NCBI GenBank assembly: GCA_035304345.1
Contig: DATGQE010000099.1
Coordinates: forward strand, 17,667-81,666
Length of the DNA stretch: 64,000 nt
DNA from: IDS-8 sp035304345
GTDB lineage: Bacteria; Pseudomonadota; Gammaproteobacteria; Steroidobacterales; Woeseiaceae
Direction of reading: 5' to 3'
Positions 33,710 through 42,360 of the stretch are shown here, one piece after another. A program made the translations under genes and the position numbers. Every line of letters begins with the position of its first letter. The first letter of the stretch is position 1. Under the pieces are notes generated by a model, which saw only the letters and a list, made by a program, of their open reading frames with translations, had not been told where the DNA came from and searched no databases.

Positions 33710-35743
33710 TCAGGCAGCCTGGCGCAACAGGCGGCGCATCCAGTCGAGGAGCACCGCGGGCAAGCGCTCGGGGCGCGGCAGGAGCGCGTACTGGCTCGGG
33801 CCGAAGACGCGCGGCAGGTAGTCGGCTGCCTGGCGGTCGATCGTCAGGCAGAACGGGAAGATGCCCGAGAGCTTCGCTTCGCTCACGGCACGCTGCATGT
33901 CCTCCACGCCGTAGCGCCCCTGGTAATGGTCCAGGTCGTTCGGCTTGCCGTCCGAGAGCAGGATCAGCAGGCGGTGGTGTGCCGGCATCTGCATGAGCGT
34001 CGCGGTGGCATGGCGCAGCGCGGCGCCGGCGCGCGTGTAGCGCTCGGGCTCCAGCGCCGCGATACGCCGCGCGCAGCCGGCATCGAACGGCTCGTCGAAT
34101 CGCTTCAGGTCGCGCACGGTGACGGCGTGCGGGCCCTCGCCGGAGAAAGACTGCACGGCATACGGCTCGCCGAGCTCCTCGAGCGCCAGGCAGACGAGGA
34201 GCAGCGCTTCGCGCTCGACGTCGATCACCCGCCGGTTCGAGGAGATCCAGCCGTCCGTCGAGCCGCTGGCGTCGATGAGAAGCAGGATCGCGAGATCGCG
34301 CCGTTGCGGCCGGCTGCCCTGGTAGAGCCCGTCCGGCAGGCGCGCACCCGCGCGGAAGTCGGCCAGCGCCTCGATGCACGCGTCGAGGTCGATTTCGTCG
34401 CCTTCGAGCTGGCGCCGGAGCGTGATCCGCCGCGCGCGCAGCATCTCGAAATGCCGCCGCACGAGCACGAGCAACCCGCCGTGACGCGCGAGGGTCTCCT
34501 CCACCCATGCCTGCGGACCGGGCGGCGCGTCGACGACGTGAACCGTCGCGCCGGTCTCCCGGTAGGCCTGCCTGCGGTAGTCCCATTCCGGGTAGGTGAG
34601 CGCCACGCCTTCGGAGCGGGGCGGCGCCGCGAGCCGCGAGCGCGAGGGGGGCGGGTCGTCGGCGAGGATGACTTCCTTCGGCCGCCCCGGCGTCGCGACC
34701 GTGCGTGCTTCCTTGAGATCCGACAGCATGTCGCCCATCTCGTCCGCGCGGTCGAGGTCGTCGCGGTCCGTGGGGCGCTGCAGTCCCATCGGGTCTTCGG
34801 CTTTCTGGTGCGGCTCGTCCGCCTGCACCATCCACGGCCCGCTTCGACCGCGGTCGCGGTCCTCGTCCGGCTTCGGCTTGCGCACGTCCGGCCGGCGGGC
34901 GACGCGCGTGCTCGACGTGCGCTCCGCGAGCTCGTCGGCCGGTGCATCGCGGTCGACGACGGCGAGCGGCTCCTCGTCCGCCGGGGCGCGCAACTCGCCG
35001 GTCCAGGCGTCGCGGTACAGGAAAGTCTCGCGCCGCGGGTGGATGCCGCCGGGCCGCAGCTCGTCGGCGATGCGCCGCGCCGCCTCCAGCGAGGCGCGCG
35101 CGGAAGGCGCGTCGAATGCCGGGTCCGGCTGGCGGCAATCGCCGTTCAGCAGGTGGCGTACGAGGCGCTCCAGCGGCTGCGCTTCCCGCGGGAATCCGGA
35201 CAGCGAGGGCCGTGCCGCGAGCGCCGCCTGCCGCGAGGCGTTCAGCGCGCCGGCCGTGCCGGGCAGCAGGCGCGCGAGCGCCGCGTCGGCCGCGCTCGCT
35301 TCGAGGAGCAGGAAGCAGTCGCGCACGAGCGGCGACGGCTCGCCCTGGACCAGTGCCGCGCCGCCGCGCGTCGCACGCATCGCCTGGGCGAGCGCGAGCG
35401 CGCGATAACGCTCGAGCGCGAGCTCGAGATCGGTGAGGCCGAGGTCTGCCGGCAGCCACAGGCTGGTGCCGTCGGTGGCGGGAAGGGGCCGGCGCTGCAC
35501 GGGCCCGCGGCGCCGGCCGAACACCCGGTCGAGCAGCGTGGGCGGCGCCGGCGGGGCGGCGACGCGGATCGGGAACCGCCGCCCGAACACGCTCGTCACG
35601 AACAGGTCGATGCGCGCGGCGACATCGGCGAGCCCGACCGTCGGCGCGCTCCCCACGCGCTCGCGCTGCCGGCGCCACAGGTCGCGCACGAATACGGTCG
35701 CGTGGCGCGCGACGTCGCTGACGATTTCCTCGGGCTCGGGCAT
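33710..35743 (-). CDS. norD: Nitric oxide reductase activation protein NorD
   Basis: 677 residues, close to the family's usual size. The C-terminal third is a von Willebrand A domain with the MIDAS motif 'LLIDASGSTDGW' and 'RLLILLSDGKPNDLDHY', followed by 'YGVEDMQRAVSEAK', characteristic of NorD/CbbO-type proteins. The middle is charged and probably disordered ('RKPKPDEDRDRGRSG'). NorD works with the AAA ATPase NorQ to activate NorCB, probably by helping insert the non-heme iron. Here norQ is 6.6 kb away beyond a glycan cluster, though still on the same strand. No FNR box is visible upstream. Confidence 0.92.
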   Translation of the reverse strand: MPEPEEIVSDVARHATVFVRDLWRRQRERVGSAPTVGLADVAARIDLFVTSVFGRRFPIRVAAPPAPPTLLDRVFGRRRGPVQRRPLPATDGTSLWLPADLGLTDLELALERYRALALAQAMRATRGGAALVQGEPSPLVRDCFLLLEASAADAALARLLPGTAGALNASRQAALAARPSLSGFPREAQPLERLVRHLLNGDCRQPDPAFDAPSARASLEAARRIADELRPGGIHPRRETFLYRDAWTGELRAPADEEPLAVVDRDAPADELAERTSSTRVARRPDVRKPKPDEDRDRGRSGPWMVQADEPHQKAEDPMGLQRPTDRDDLDRADEMGDMLSDLKEARTVATPGRPKEVILADDPPPSRSRLAAPPRSEGVALTYPEWDYRRQAYRETGATVHVVDAPPGPQAWVEETLARHGGLLVLVRRHFEMLRARRITLRRQLEGDEIDLDACIEALADFRAGARLPDGLYQGSRPQRRDLAILLLIDASGSTDGWISSNRRVIDVEREALLLVCLALEELGEPYAVQSFSGEGPHAVTVRDLKRFDEPFDAGCARRIAALEPERYTRAGAALRHATATLMQMPAHHRLLILLSDGKPNDLDHYQGRYGVEDMQRAVSEAKLSGIFPFCLTIDRQAADYLPRVFGPSQYALLPRPERLPAVLLDWMRRLLRQAA

Positions 35744-35876
35744 GGCCGGCTCGCATCCGGGGCCTGGCGAAGCCGTCAGGTTAGGCAGGGCACGCTCGAA
35801 GACGCAAATGGCCGGCGTGACCGCGGCGCCGGCGACGGGAAGGTCGCGCCGGCCGGCAGGACCGGCGGTGCGCAGC

Positions 35877-35882
35877 TATATT
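35877..35882 (+). promoter_or_regulatory. Possible -10 box (TATATT) of the epimerase gene
   Basis: TATATT ends 7 bases before the ATG at 35890, so transcription would begin at or next to the start codon and give a leaderless mRNA. The -35 region (35854-35859) is poor, so this is tentative. Confidence 0.3.
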
Positions 35883-35889
35883 GGTGGGC

Positions 35890-36870
35890 ATGGGAAGGAT
35901 CCTCGTCACCGGCGCAACCGGCTTTACCGGCAGTGCCCTGACACGCCGGCTGGTGCAGGAAGGCCACCAGGTGACGGCGTTCGTCCGGGAAAGCTCCGAC
36001 GTCACCGGGCTCCAGGAGCTCGGCGTGGAGATCGTCAGGCTCGACATCACCGATTACGAGCAGGTCGCGCGGCACATGCGTCCGTTCGACCGCGTGTTCC
36101 ACGTCGCCGCGAGCTTTCGGCGGGAGCACGCGGACCTCCGCGAGTTCTCCCGGGTCAACGTCGATGCCACCCGCCACCTGCTGCAAGCCGCGCTCGATCA
36201 GGGCGTGGGCCGCTTCATCCATTGCTCGACGATCGGCGTGCACGGCGGCGTGGAACCCGGCGCGACCGAATCGTACCGCTTCAAACCCAACGATCATTAC
36301 CAGCGCAGCAAGCTCGAAGGCGAGCTGCTCGCGCACGAGTATTTCGCGAAGGGACTTCCCGGGACCGTGATCAGGCCGGCGGGCATCTACGGGCCGGGCG
36401 ATCGCCGCTTCCTCAAGCTCTTCAAGGCAATCAAGAAGGGCTTCTTCGTGATGATCGGCCGCGGGGATACGCTGTTTCACATGGTCTACATCGACGATCT
36501 CGTGCAGGGCTTCCTGCTCGCCAGCGAGCGCGAGGAGGCCCTGAACGAGGTCTTCATCATCGGCAGCGAGCGCCATTGCACGATCAACGAGATCGTCAGG
36601 GAGGTGGCGGCAGCCCTGCACGTGCGGCAGCCGCGGCTGCGCGTGCCGCTGCGCCCGGTGTACCTCGCGGCGGCGCTCTGCGAGGACGCCTATCGTACGC
36701 TGGGGTTGTCGTCTCCGCCGTTGTACCGGCGGCGCGTCGAGTTCTTCCAGATGAACCGGTCGTTCGATATCGGCAAGGCGAGGCGCCTGCTGGGTTACGA
36801 GCCCAGGTTCGACCTGAAGCAAGGCATCGAGGCGACCGCCAGGAGTTACGAAGCGCTGGGACTCATCTGA
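35890..36870 (+). CDS. NAD-dependent epimerase/dehydratase (extended SDR)
   Basis: 326 residues from ATG 35890. Rossmann motif 'ILVTGATGFTGSAL' (GxxGxxG) at the N-terminus, 'DRVFHVAASF' (~70-80), catalytic-type Ser in 'HCSTIGVHGG' and the YxxxK pair in 'DHYQRSKLEGE', then 'RPAGIYGPGDRR'. Such enzymes modify nucleotide sugars or reduce related ketones. Beside glycosyltransferase and flippase genes a sugar role is likely; it resembles the dihydroflavonol-reductase-like SDR branch more than UDP-glucose epimerases, so the substrate is open. Its last 8 bases overlap the convergent membrane-protein gene. Confidence 0.9.
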   Translation: MGRILVTGATGFTGSALTRRLVQEGHQVTAFVRESSDVTGLQELGVEIVRLDITDYEQVARHMRPFDRVFHVAASFRREHADLREFSRVNVDATRHLLQAALDQGVGRFIHCSTIGVHGGVEPGATESYRFKPNDHYQRSKLEGELLAHEYFAKGLPGTVIRPAGIYGPGDRRFLKLFKAIKKGFFVMIGRGDTLFHMVYIDDLVQGFLLASEREEALNEVFIIGSERHCTINEIVREVAAALHVRQPRLRVPLRPVYLAAALCEDAYRTLGLSSPPLYRRRVEFFQMNRSFDIGKARRLLGYEPRFDLKQGIEATARSYEALGLI

Positions 36871-37576
36871 CGTCGGAGGCGCCCGCCAAGACGAGGTCGA
36901 GCAGGAACAGGCCCGGATCGCCGCGGCGCCGCGCCAGCCGGAACGCGTACCAGAGCATGAGGCTCGCGGCGACCAGCTCGCCGCCGTCTTCCACGATTCC
37001 GAGGAAGCCCGCGAGCCAGCTCCTGTCCTCCGCGACCATGTGCGCCGCGTCGGCGAACACCCCGCAAAGCACGAGGAGCGCCACGAGCAGCAGCATGTCG
37101 CGGGAGACCTTCCGGAAGCGCTGCGGGCCGCGCCGGTAGGCCCATGCGAGCGGCACCAGCAGCGCGCCGCCGAGCACGGCGGCCGCGGCCAGCTCGCCCA
37201 GGTCCTGCCGCCGCAGGTTGAAAGGCGGCTCGATGCCGAGGTGACCGGCGATCAGCCGTCCGAGCGTCTCGTGCACCTGCAGCGCGTCGTCGGCGAGCAG
37301 GACGACGAACACGAGCGTCCACGCGAAATAGCCGTGGCAGCGGGTGGCCCTGCGCACGCTTTCGAACAGGATCGCGATCGTGAGGTACTTGAGATAGCCG
37401 AAGCACTCCGGCCACCCGCCTTCCTGGCCGAGATCGAAGCGCGCATCCAGGTACGGCGTCAGGTAATAGACGACGTGCAGCGCGACGAGAACGGCGTCGG
37501 TGCCGAGCAGGAGCAAAAGCAGCCGCGTCGCGTGCCGGTCGTGCAGGGCGGCGATGCCGCCCGGGCGGCGGGTCAC
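36863..37576 (-). CDS. Polytopic membrane protein of unknown function in the glycan cluster
   Basis: 237 residues; GTG 37576 overlaps the stop of the preceding gene (GTGA). About six hydrophobic helices ('LLLLLLGTDAVLVALHVVYYL', 'WTLVFVVLLADDALQVHE', 'LAAAAVLGGALLVPLAWAY', 'DMLLLVALLVLCGVFADAAHMV' among them), with His/Asp/Glu near membrane borders. I do not recognise a family. Translational coupling to the GINT1-like gene suggests a role in the same surface-glycan pathway, for example in polymerisation, anchoring or modification. Confidence 0.78.
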   Translation of the reverse strand: MTRRPGGIAALHDRHATRLLLLLLGTDAVLVALHVVYYLTPYLDARFDLGQEGGWPECFGYLKYLTIAILFESVRRATRCHGYFAWTLVFVVLLADDALQVHETLGRLIAGHLGIEPPFNLRRQDLGELAAAAVLGGALLVPLAWAYRRGPQRFRKVSRDMLLLVALLVLCGVFADAAHMVAEDRSWLAGFLGIVEDGGELVAASLMLWYAFRLARRRGDPGLFLLDLVLAGASDVR

Positions 37577-39066
37577 CTTCGCACTCCGCGCCGCGGCACC
37601 TGCGCCATGCCGTCGATGCATTCCAGCCTCCCGTGCCGGTTCAGGGTGTGAATGAGCGGATAGGGCCAGTCGCCGGCCGGGTCGATCGGCACCGGCGGCG
37701 ACAGCTCGACGTGCTCCGGATCGAGGCGGACCAGCTCCGACAGGCCGAGCCCGCCGCCGTACCCGGCGCTGCCGTCCTGGACCGGCAGCACGATGCGCTC
37801 GCCCAGCCTCGCGAAAGCGCCGCCGGGCCGCGCCGCGGACCTGTCGATGAGGACGGGGTTTTCGGGATGCGGCCGCCACGGGCCCTCCAGCCGTTCCGCG
37901 AAAAAGACCGCCATCGTGTCCGAGGCGTTGCCGGCGCCGTCGCGCTCCGTGCCGAGCAGCCAGAAGAGCCCCTCGTGACGGAGCAGGGTCGCGTCGAAGA
38001 CTTCGCGCCCGGCGAGCAGCACCCGGTGCCGCACCCAGCGGTCGGGAAACTCGCGGGCGCGGTACAGGACGAGCTGCCGGCCGGCGCCGCTCTCCGGGAT
38101 CATCCACATCTCGCCGTCATGAGCGAACACCTGCGGGTACGACAGGTGCCAGGGCTCTTCCAGCACTTGCCGCGGCGTGCCGAAAACGCCGTCCGGGCCG
38201 CGCTCGCTGACGGCGATGACCCCCTTGCCGCGGGCGTGGACGAGCTCCTCCACGAAGATGAGCTGCCGGCCCTCCCAGTCCACCGGGAACGGGTCGGCGT
38301 AGAACCGGTCGCCGTCGTCCGGCAGCACGGACCATGCCAGTCCGCCGAGCGACAGCGTCTCGGCGACCCCCGGGCCGTCGTGCAGCCGGTAGCCGACGCG
38401 CCAGTGCGCGCCGTGGTAGCGCAGGTTGCGCAGCGCCTTCCGCGCCAGTCGCGGCAGTGCCGACGAGAGATACGCGCGCGCCAGCGCCGAAGAGGTCGCC
38501 GGTGTCGCGGTGGCGGCCGGCGCGGCCGCGCGCGCGCGGCCGGCGGGCGCGGCTTCGTAACGGTTGACGAAGTCCACGAGCAGCGTGATCGCACGCGCGA
38601 CGACGTCGTCCAGCCCGCGGCTGACGAAAGAGCGCCCGTAGCTCATCGGCGCCGCGTGCGCCACGTGCTCGCCGTCGAGGTAGAGGTCGACGACCGGGAC
38701 GTCGCCGCGGCACAGGACCGCCGCGGCGGCGGTGAAATCCGGCTGCCCCTGGAACCGCGCGGCGAGCACCGGCGCGTCCCGGCTCCCGACGCCGGCGCCT
38801 TCCGACAGGTCGAGCACGAGCCGGCAGGGCCGACCCGCGGCTCCTCCCGCGTCGAACGCCGGGATCGGTGCCGTGAGGCTCGTCTGCGTCGTGCCGCGAA
38901 TGCGGCGTTCGGCGGCGAGGAGCGTTTCCAGCAGCCTGTTGCGGCGGCCGCCCGTGCGCGACGTCGCGACGACGACATCGTGTCCCGCGGCCGCGAGCCG
39001 GTCGACGGCGAGGCGGTGCCAGCGGCGCGGTCCCTCGGCAGGCAACACGACCTTCACCGCCGTCAT
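37573..39066 (-). CDS. Protein with GINT1 N-terminal-like (glucosamine inositolphosphorylceramide transferase-like) domain
   Basis: 497 residues from ATG 39066. The first ~190 residues resemble a formyltransferase/nucleotide-binding half ('KVVLPAEGPRRWHRLAVDRLA'). From ~210 comes a beta-propeller-like region with 'YRLHDG', 'FYADPFPVDWEGRQLIFVEE', 'SYPQVFAHDGEMWMIPESG' and 'WLLGTE'. That wording matches the domain at the N-terminus of plant GINT1 glycosyltransferases, which bacteria also carry in polysaccharide clusters. Function in bacteria is not established as far as I know; a sugar-transfer or formylation step is plausible. It lies between a glycosyltransferase gene and a membrane-protein gene in one operon. 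Confidence 0.75.
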   Translation of the reverse strand: MTAVKVVLPAEGPRRWHRLAVDRLAAAGHDVVVATSRTGGRRNRLLETLLAAERRIRGTTQTSLTAPIPAFDAGGAAGRPCRLVLDLSEGAGVGSRDAPVLAARFQGQPDFTAAAAVLCRGDVPVVDLYLDGEHVAHAAPMSYGRSFVSRGLDDVVARAITLLVDFVNRYEAAPAGRARAAAPAATATPATSSALARAYLSSALPRLARKALRNLRYHGAHWRVGYRLHDGPGVAETLSLGGLAWSVLPDDGDRFYADPFPVDWEGRQLIFVEELVHARGKGVIAVSERGPDGVFGTPRQVLEEPWHLSYPQVFAHDGEMWMIPESGAGRQLVLYRAREFPDRWVRHRVLLAGREVFDATLLRHEGLFWLLGTERDGAGNASDTMAVFFAERLEGPWRPHPENPVLIDRSAARPGGAFARLGERIVLPVQDGSAGYGGGLGLSELVRLDPEHVELSPPVPIDPAGDWPYPLIHTLNRHGRLECIDGMAQVPRRGVRR

Positions 39067-39080
39067 GGCCTTCCGGGCCG

Positions 39081-40253
39081 TCAGTGCACGGCACGGCGCA
39101 GGTCGCCGTGCGCCTCGCCGCACAGCAACCGTTCGTAGAGGCCGAGGTAACGCGCCGTGACCGCCTCCAGCGTGCAGGCGGAGAGCACCCGCCGGGCGTT
39201 GTCGACCAGCCGCCCGGCGAGCGCGGGATCGTCGAGGAGGCGCAGCGCCGCGGTCGCGGTCGCCGCCGGGTCGTTCACCGGCACGAGGAGCACGTCCCGG
39301 CCGTGCGTATAGACGCCCCGGTAGGCGTCGAGGTCCGTGAGCACGGTCGGCGTGCCCGCCGCCAGCGCTTCGAGGGCGGCGAGGGGAAAGCCTTCGCTCA
39401 GGGAGGGCAGCACGGCGACGGTGGACGCCGCGAGGTAAGGCACGACGTTCGGCTGGTGGCCGACGAAGCGAACGCGGTCCGTGAGCTGCAGGCTGCGCGC
39501 CCGCTCTTCCAGCGCGCCGCGCAGCGGTCCCGCACCGACGACGACGAAATACACGCCGGGCCTGGCTGCGCGAATGATCGCCGCCGCCTCGAGGAAGCAG
39601 GCGTGCCCCTTTTCCCGCGCCAGCCGGCCGACGATGCCGACGACCGGCGCGTCCGGCGGGATGCCCAGCGACGCCCGCAGCGCACCGGTGTCGGCGGCCG
39701 CCGCCTCCGCGCGGATCGCCTCGACCGGGACGGCATTCCAGATCACCTCGATCGGCGTGTGCCGGACGTGGCGCTCCTCCACCATGAAGCGCTTCACGCG
39801 CTCGGAGACCGCGACCGCGAGCTGCTGCTGCCGGCAGAGCACCCGGTCGGCCACCCGCTGGACGGCCGGCATGCGCGGATCGATGAAGTGCTCCTGGATG
39901 ACGACCGGCACGCCGATGCGCCGCCCCAGGATGCGCCCGAAGGTCCAGGACGCGTAGCCGTGCAGGTGCAGCAGCGTGGGCCGCCAGCGGGCCGCGAGCC
40001 GCTCGAGGTCGTGCAGCACGCGCAGGTCGAACTTGCCTCGCCCGAGGCACGCCACTTCCACGCCGCACTGAGTCATGAACGCCCGGGCGCTGGCGTCTTC
40101 CCTGAGGCCGCAGACCATCGCCGCGCAGCGGCCGGGCGGGTAGGCGGGCAGGCGATAGGCGAGCTGGCGCGCCGGTCCCGCGATCTGCGACCCGTCGACG
40201 CTCAGCTTGTCCATGACGTGCAGGATCCTCATCGGGCGCGGCTCCGCGTTCAT
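39081..40253 (-). CDS. Glycosyltransferase, GT4/GT1 type (GT-B fold)
   Basis: 390 residues; its ATG overlaps the acetyltransferase stop (ATGA, 40253-40250). N-terminal acceptor half begins 'ILHVMDKLSVDGSQIAGPARQ'; C-terminal donor half has 'VVGIVGRLAREKGHACFLEAA', 'GAGPLRGALEERA', and the donor-binding 'PSLSEGFPLAALEALAAGTP' with the E-x7-E pattern. It transfers a sugar from a nucleotide or lipid donor in assembly of an extracellular or lipid-linked glycan. Donor and acceptor cannot be read from sequence. Confidence 0.92.
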   Translation of the reverse strand: MNAEPRPMRILHVMDKLSVDGSQIAGPARQLAYRLPAYPPGRCAAMVCGLREDASARAFMTQCGVEVACLGRGKFDLRVLHDLERLAARWRPTLLHLHGYASWTFGRILGRRIGVPVVIQEHFIDPRMPAVQRVADRVLCRQQQLAVAVSERVKRFMVEERHVRHTPIEVIWNAVPVEAIRAEAAAADTGALRASLGIPPDAPVVGIVGRLAREKGHACFLEAAAIIRAARPGVYFVVVGAGPLRGALEERARSLQLTDRVRFVGHQPNVVPYLAASTVAVLPSLSEGFPLAALEALAAGTPTVLTDLDAYRGVYTHGRDVLLVPVNDPAATATAALRLLDDPALAGRLVDNARRVLSACTLEAVTARYLGLYERLLCGEAHGDLRRAVH

Positions 40254-40780
40254 GGCCGGCGCACGAAGAGTGGCCGGGCGGGCTGCCCTTCGGACACCGT
40301 GCAGGCTTCCAGGCGGCCGGTCACGACGGAGTTCGGCGCCACGATGCAGTGATCGCCGATGTCGGCGCCGTCCATGACGATGCAGCCGGCACCGATCCAG
40401 ACGTCGTTGCCGATCGTGATGCCCCTGGACGTCTTTTCCTGGAGGGCGACAGGGATGTCGAGCCGGTCATACCGGTAGTTGTTGCCGACGATGCAGACGT
40501 TCGGGCTGATCAGGCAATGGTCCCCGATGCGGACGCCTCCGGCGGATGCCGATATGAAGCAGCAGGTGCCGATGTGCACGTGGCTGCCGATGCTGACGTC
40601 CCCGTCCGTCGCCTTGAGCTTGGTGAACGAGCCGATCTGGCTGCCCTTCCCGATGCGCAGCCGCGGGCTCAGCTCCACCTCGGCGCGCGGGCTGATCTTG
40701 CAGCCGTACCGCAACAGGTAATAAACAGTCACGACGAACGACGGCACCAGGAACCGCTGTACGACCTTCCTGGCTTCCAT
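40250..40780 (-). CDS. Left-handed beta-helix (hexapeptide) acetyltransferase
   Basis: 176 residues with repeated [LIV]-G-x4 hexapeptides from ~41 to 160 ('LRIGKGSQIGSF', 'VSIGSHVHIGT', 'VRIGDHCLISPN', 'ITIGNDVWIGAGCIVMDGA'), the hallmark of LbH O- or N-acetyltransferases such as WecB/MaaA relatives. The catalytic-type His lies in 'SHVHIG' or 'GDHC'. An N-terminal hydrophobic stretch may tether it to the membrane. First gene of the minus-strand glycan operon (acetyltransferase, glycosyltransferase, GINT1-like, membrane protein); it likely decorates a sugar of the polymer. Confidence 0.9.
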   Translation of the reverse strand: MEARKVVQRFLVPSFVVTVYYLLRYGCKISPRAEVELSPRLRIGKGSQIGSFTKLKATDGDVSIGSHVHIGTCCFISASAGGVRIGDHCLISPNVCIVGNNYRYDRLDIPVALQEKTSRGITIGNDVWIGAGCIVMDGADIGDHCIVAPNSVVTGRLEACTVSEGQPARPLFVRRP

Positions 40781-40911
40781 CAGCGTCTTTCATGAGCGGC
40801 CAACCGCTTTCTCCGTTTCGTGTTCATCGGGCGACCGTGCCGGACACGTTCCCTGACCTTTTCCGTGGATGAATTAGACTCGACTTACCCTCGAGTGTAG
40901 TGCATGCACGC

Positions 40912-42360
40912 ATGACCGCCAGCGAAGGCAATCGGATGGGCTCGCAGGTGCAGCGGCTCGCGTACAACGCGCTCGCGCTCGTCACCGGCGGCGTCGTCGC
41001 ACAGCTCGTTTTCACGCTGGTCGAGGTGTTGATCGCCCGCAAGCTCGGCGCGGACTCCTACGGCGTGTTCGTCACCGCCTACTCGTGGACGGTCCTCGCC
41101 TCGACGATCATGGGGCACGGCATGGCGCTGTGGACGGTCCAGGAAGGCTCGCGCAACCACGACCGCATCCCCGCGCTCCTCGGCTCGAGCCTCGTCGCCG
41201 GGGCGGCCATCTTCGCCGTCATGTACGCAGCGCTGGTCGCGGCCGTGTACTGGCTGGAGCCGAATCCCGTGCTCGCCTTCCTGCTCGTCCTCCTGCCGTA
41301 CGGTCTCGTCCTGGCCACGCAGACCAACCTGGGCGCGGCGTACTCCTGTTGCCAGACGATGCAGATCAACGCCTGGTTCCAGGCGCTCGCGCCGCTCGCC
41401 ATCCTCGTTTTCTGTTTCGCCTGGGCCCGGGGCGAGCTGGCCCTCGAGGACGTCGGTCGGGCCTATGTCGTCGGCGGCGGCATCGTCACCGCCGCCTGGC
41501 TCGCGCTGGCGTTCCGCCGCTTCCGCCCGACGTTCAGCGCCCGCCACGCCCTCGAGACCGCCTGGTCGAGCAACCAGTACGCGTTGACCAACCTCCTCGG
41601 CAACGTCTTCTACCGGACCGACGTCGTCATGCTGTCCGCGCTCGCCGGTGTGCGGGAAGCCGGGATCTACGCGGCCGCGTACAAGCTCGTCGAGCTCGTC
41701 CTGAAGTTCGCGGTCGTGGCGGGACGGGTCTTCGCGCCGGCGCTGTTCAAGGCGAGCCACGAGCCGGGAAAGGCGTACCTCGTGTTCGCGAGCATGATGA
41801 CGCGCTTCCTCGCGGTCGCCGGGCTGGCGGCGGGCGTGGCAAGCTTCATCCTGGCGGAAGAGCTGATCCGGCTGCTGTTCGGCGAAGGCTACGCCGCCAG
41901 CGTCCCCGTGCTGCGCATCCTCGGCGGCGTCATGGCGACACGCGGCATGATGGTGGCGCTGCAGCTCCTGCTGTCGAGCGTCGACCTGCATTTCCGCCGC
42001 GTGGCGAGCCTCGGGGTGACCGTCGTCGCCAACATCGTGGCCAACGCGGTCCTCATCCCCCTGCTCGGAGCGCAAGGTGCGGCCTGGGCGGGGCTGTTCA
42101 GCGGCGCCCTGCTCATCGTGCTGTACGCCGTGTCGTGCGCCGGGCGACAGGATTTCCGCTTCGTGCAGTGGCTGCTGGTGCCTTCCGTCCTGGCGATCGC
42201 GATCGCCACGGCCGCGCCCCTGCTCGGGATGAACGCGTTCGTCACCGCCGTCCTGTCGCTCTCGGTGCTGGCGGCCGGCCTGCTTTTGACCGGGTTCGTG
42301 CGCGGCGACGAGATACGCTTCGTGCTGCGCTCGCTCCTGCCGGCCGGGACGGCTAGATGA
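40912..42360 (+). CDS. Polysaccharide flippase (Wzx/MATE-like, MOP superfamily)
   Basis: 482 residues, 12-14 hydrophobic helices. 'VARKLGADSYGVFVTAYSW'-type N-terminal pattern ('LIARKLGADSYGVF') and 'LFGEGYAASVPVLRILGG' are typical of oligosaccharide flippases. Start is uncertain: GTG 40900, ATG 40912 and ATG 40936 are all in frame; the last has a GAAGG 7 bases upstream. It diverges from the glycan operon and overlaps the 3' end of norQ. It would move lipid-linked sugar units across the inner membrane. No Wzy polymerase is obvious here, unless the membrane protein at 36863 serves. Confidence 0.9.
   Translation: MTASEGNRMGSQVQRLAYNALALVTGGVVAQLVFTLVEVLIARKLGADSYGVFVTAYSWTVLASTIMGHGMALWTVQEGSRNHDRIPALLGSSLVAGAAIFAVMYAALVAAVYWLEPNPVLAFLLVLLPYGLVLATQTNLGAAYSCCQTMQINAWFQALAPLAILVFCFAWARGELALEDVGRAYVVGGGIVTAAWLALAFRRFRPTFSARHALETAWSSNQYALTNLLGNVFYRTDVVMLSALAGVREAGIYAAAYKLVELVLKFAVVAGRVFAPALFKASHEPGKAYLVFASMMTRFLAVAGLAAGVASFILAEELIRLLFGEGYAASVPVLRILGGVMATRGMMVALQLLLSSVDLHFRRVASLGVTVVANIVANAVLIPLLGAQGAAWAGLFSGALLIVLYAVSCAGRQDFRFVQWLLVPSVLAIAIATAAPLLGMNAFVTAVLSLSVLAAGLLLTGFVRGDEIRFVLRSLLPAGTAR

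Noticed and set aside
32142..35756. 1204-residue frame apparently fusing norD-region sequence to the CapA-like protein
   Set aside because: Only its last 471 residues (from ATG 33557) are a real protein. The upstream part is an out-of-frame shadow of norD.
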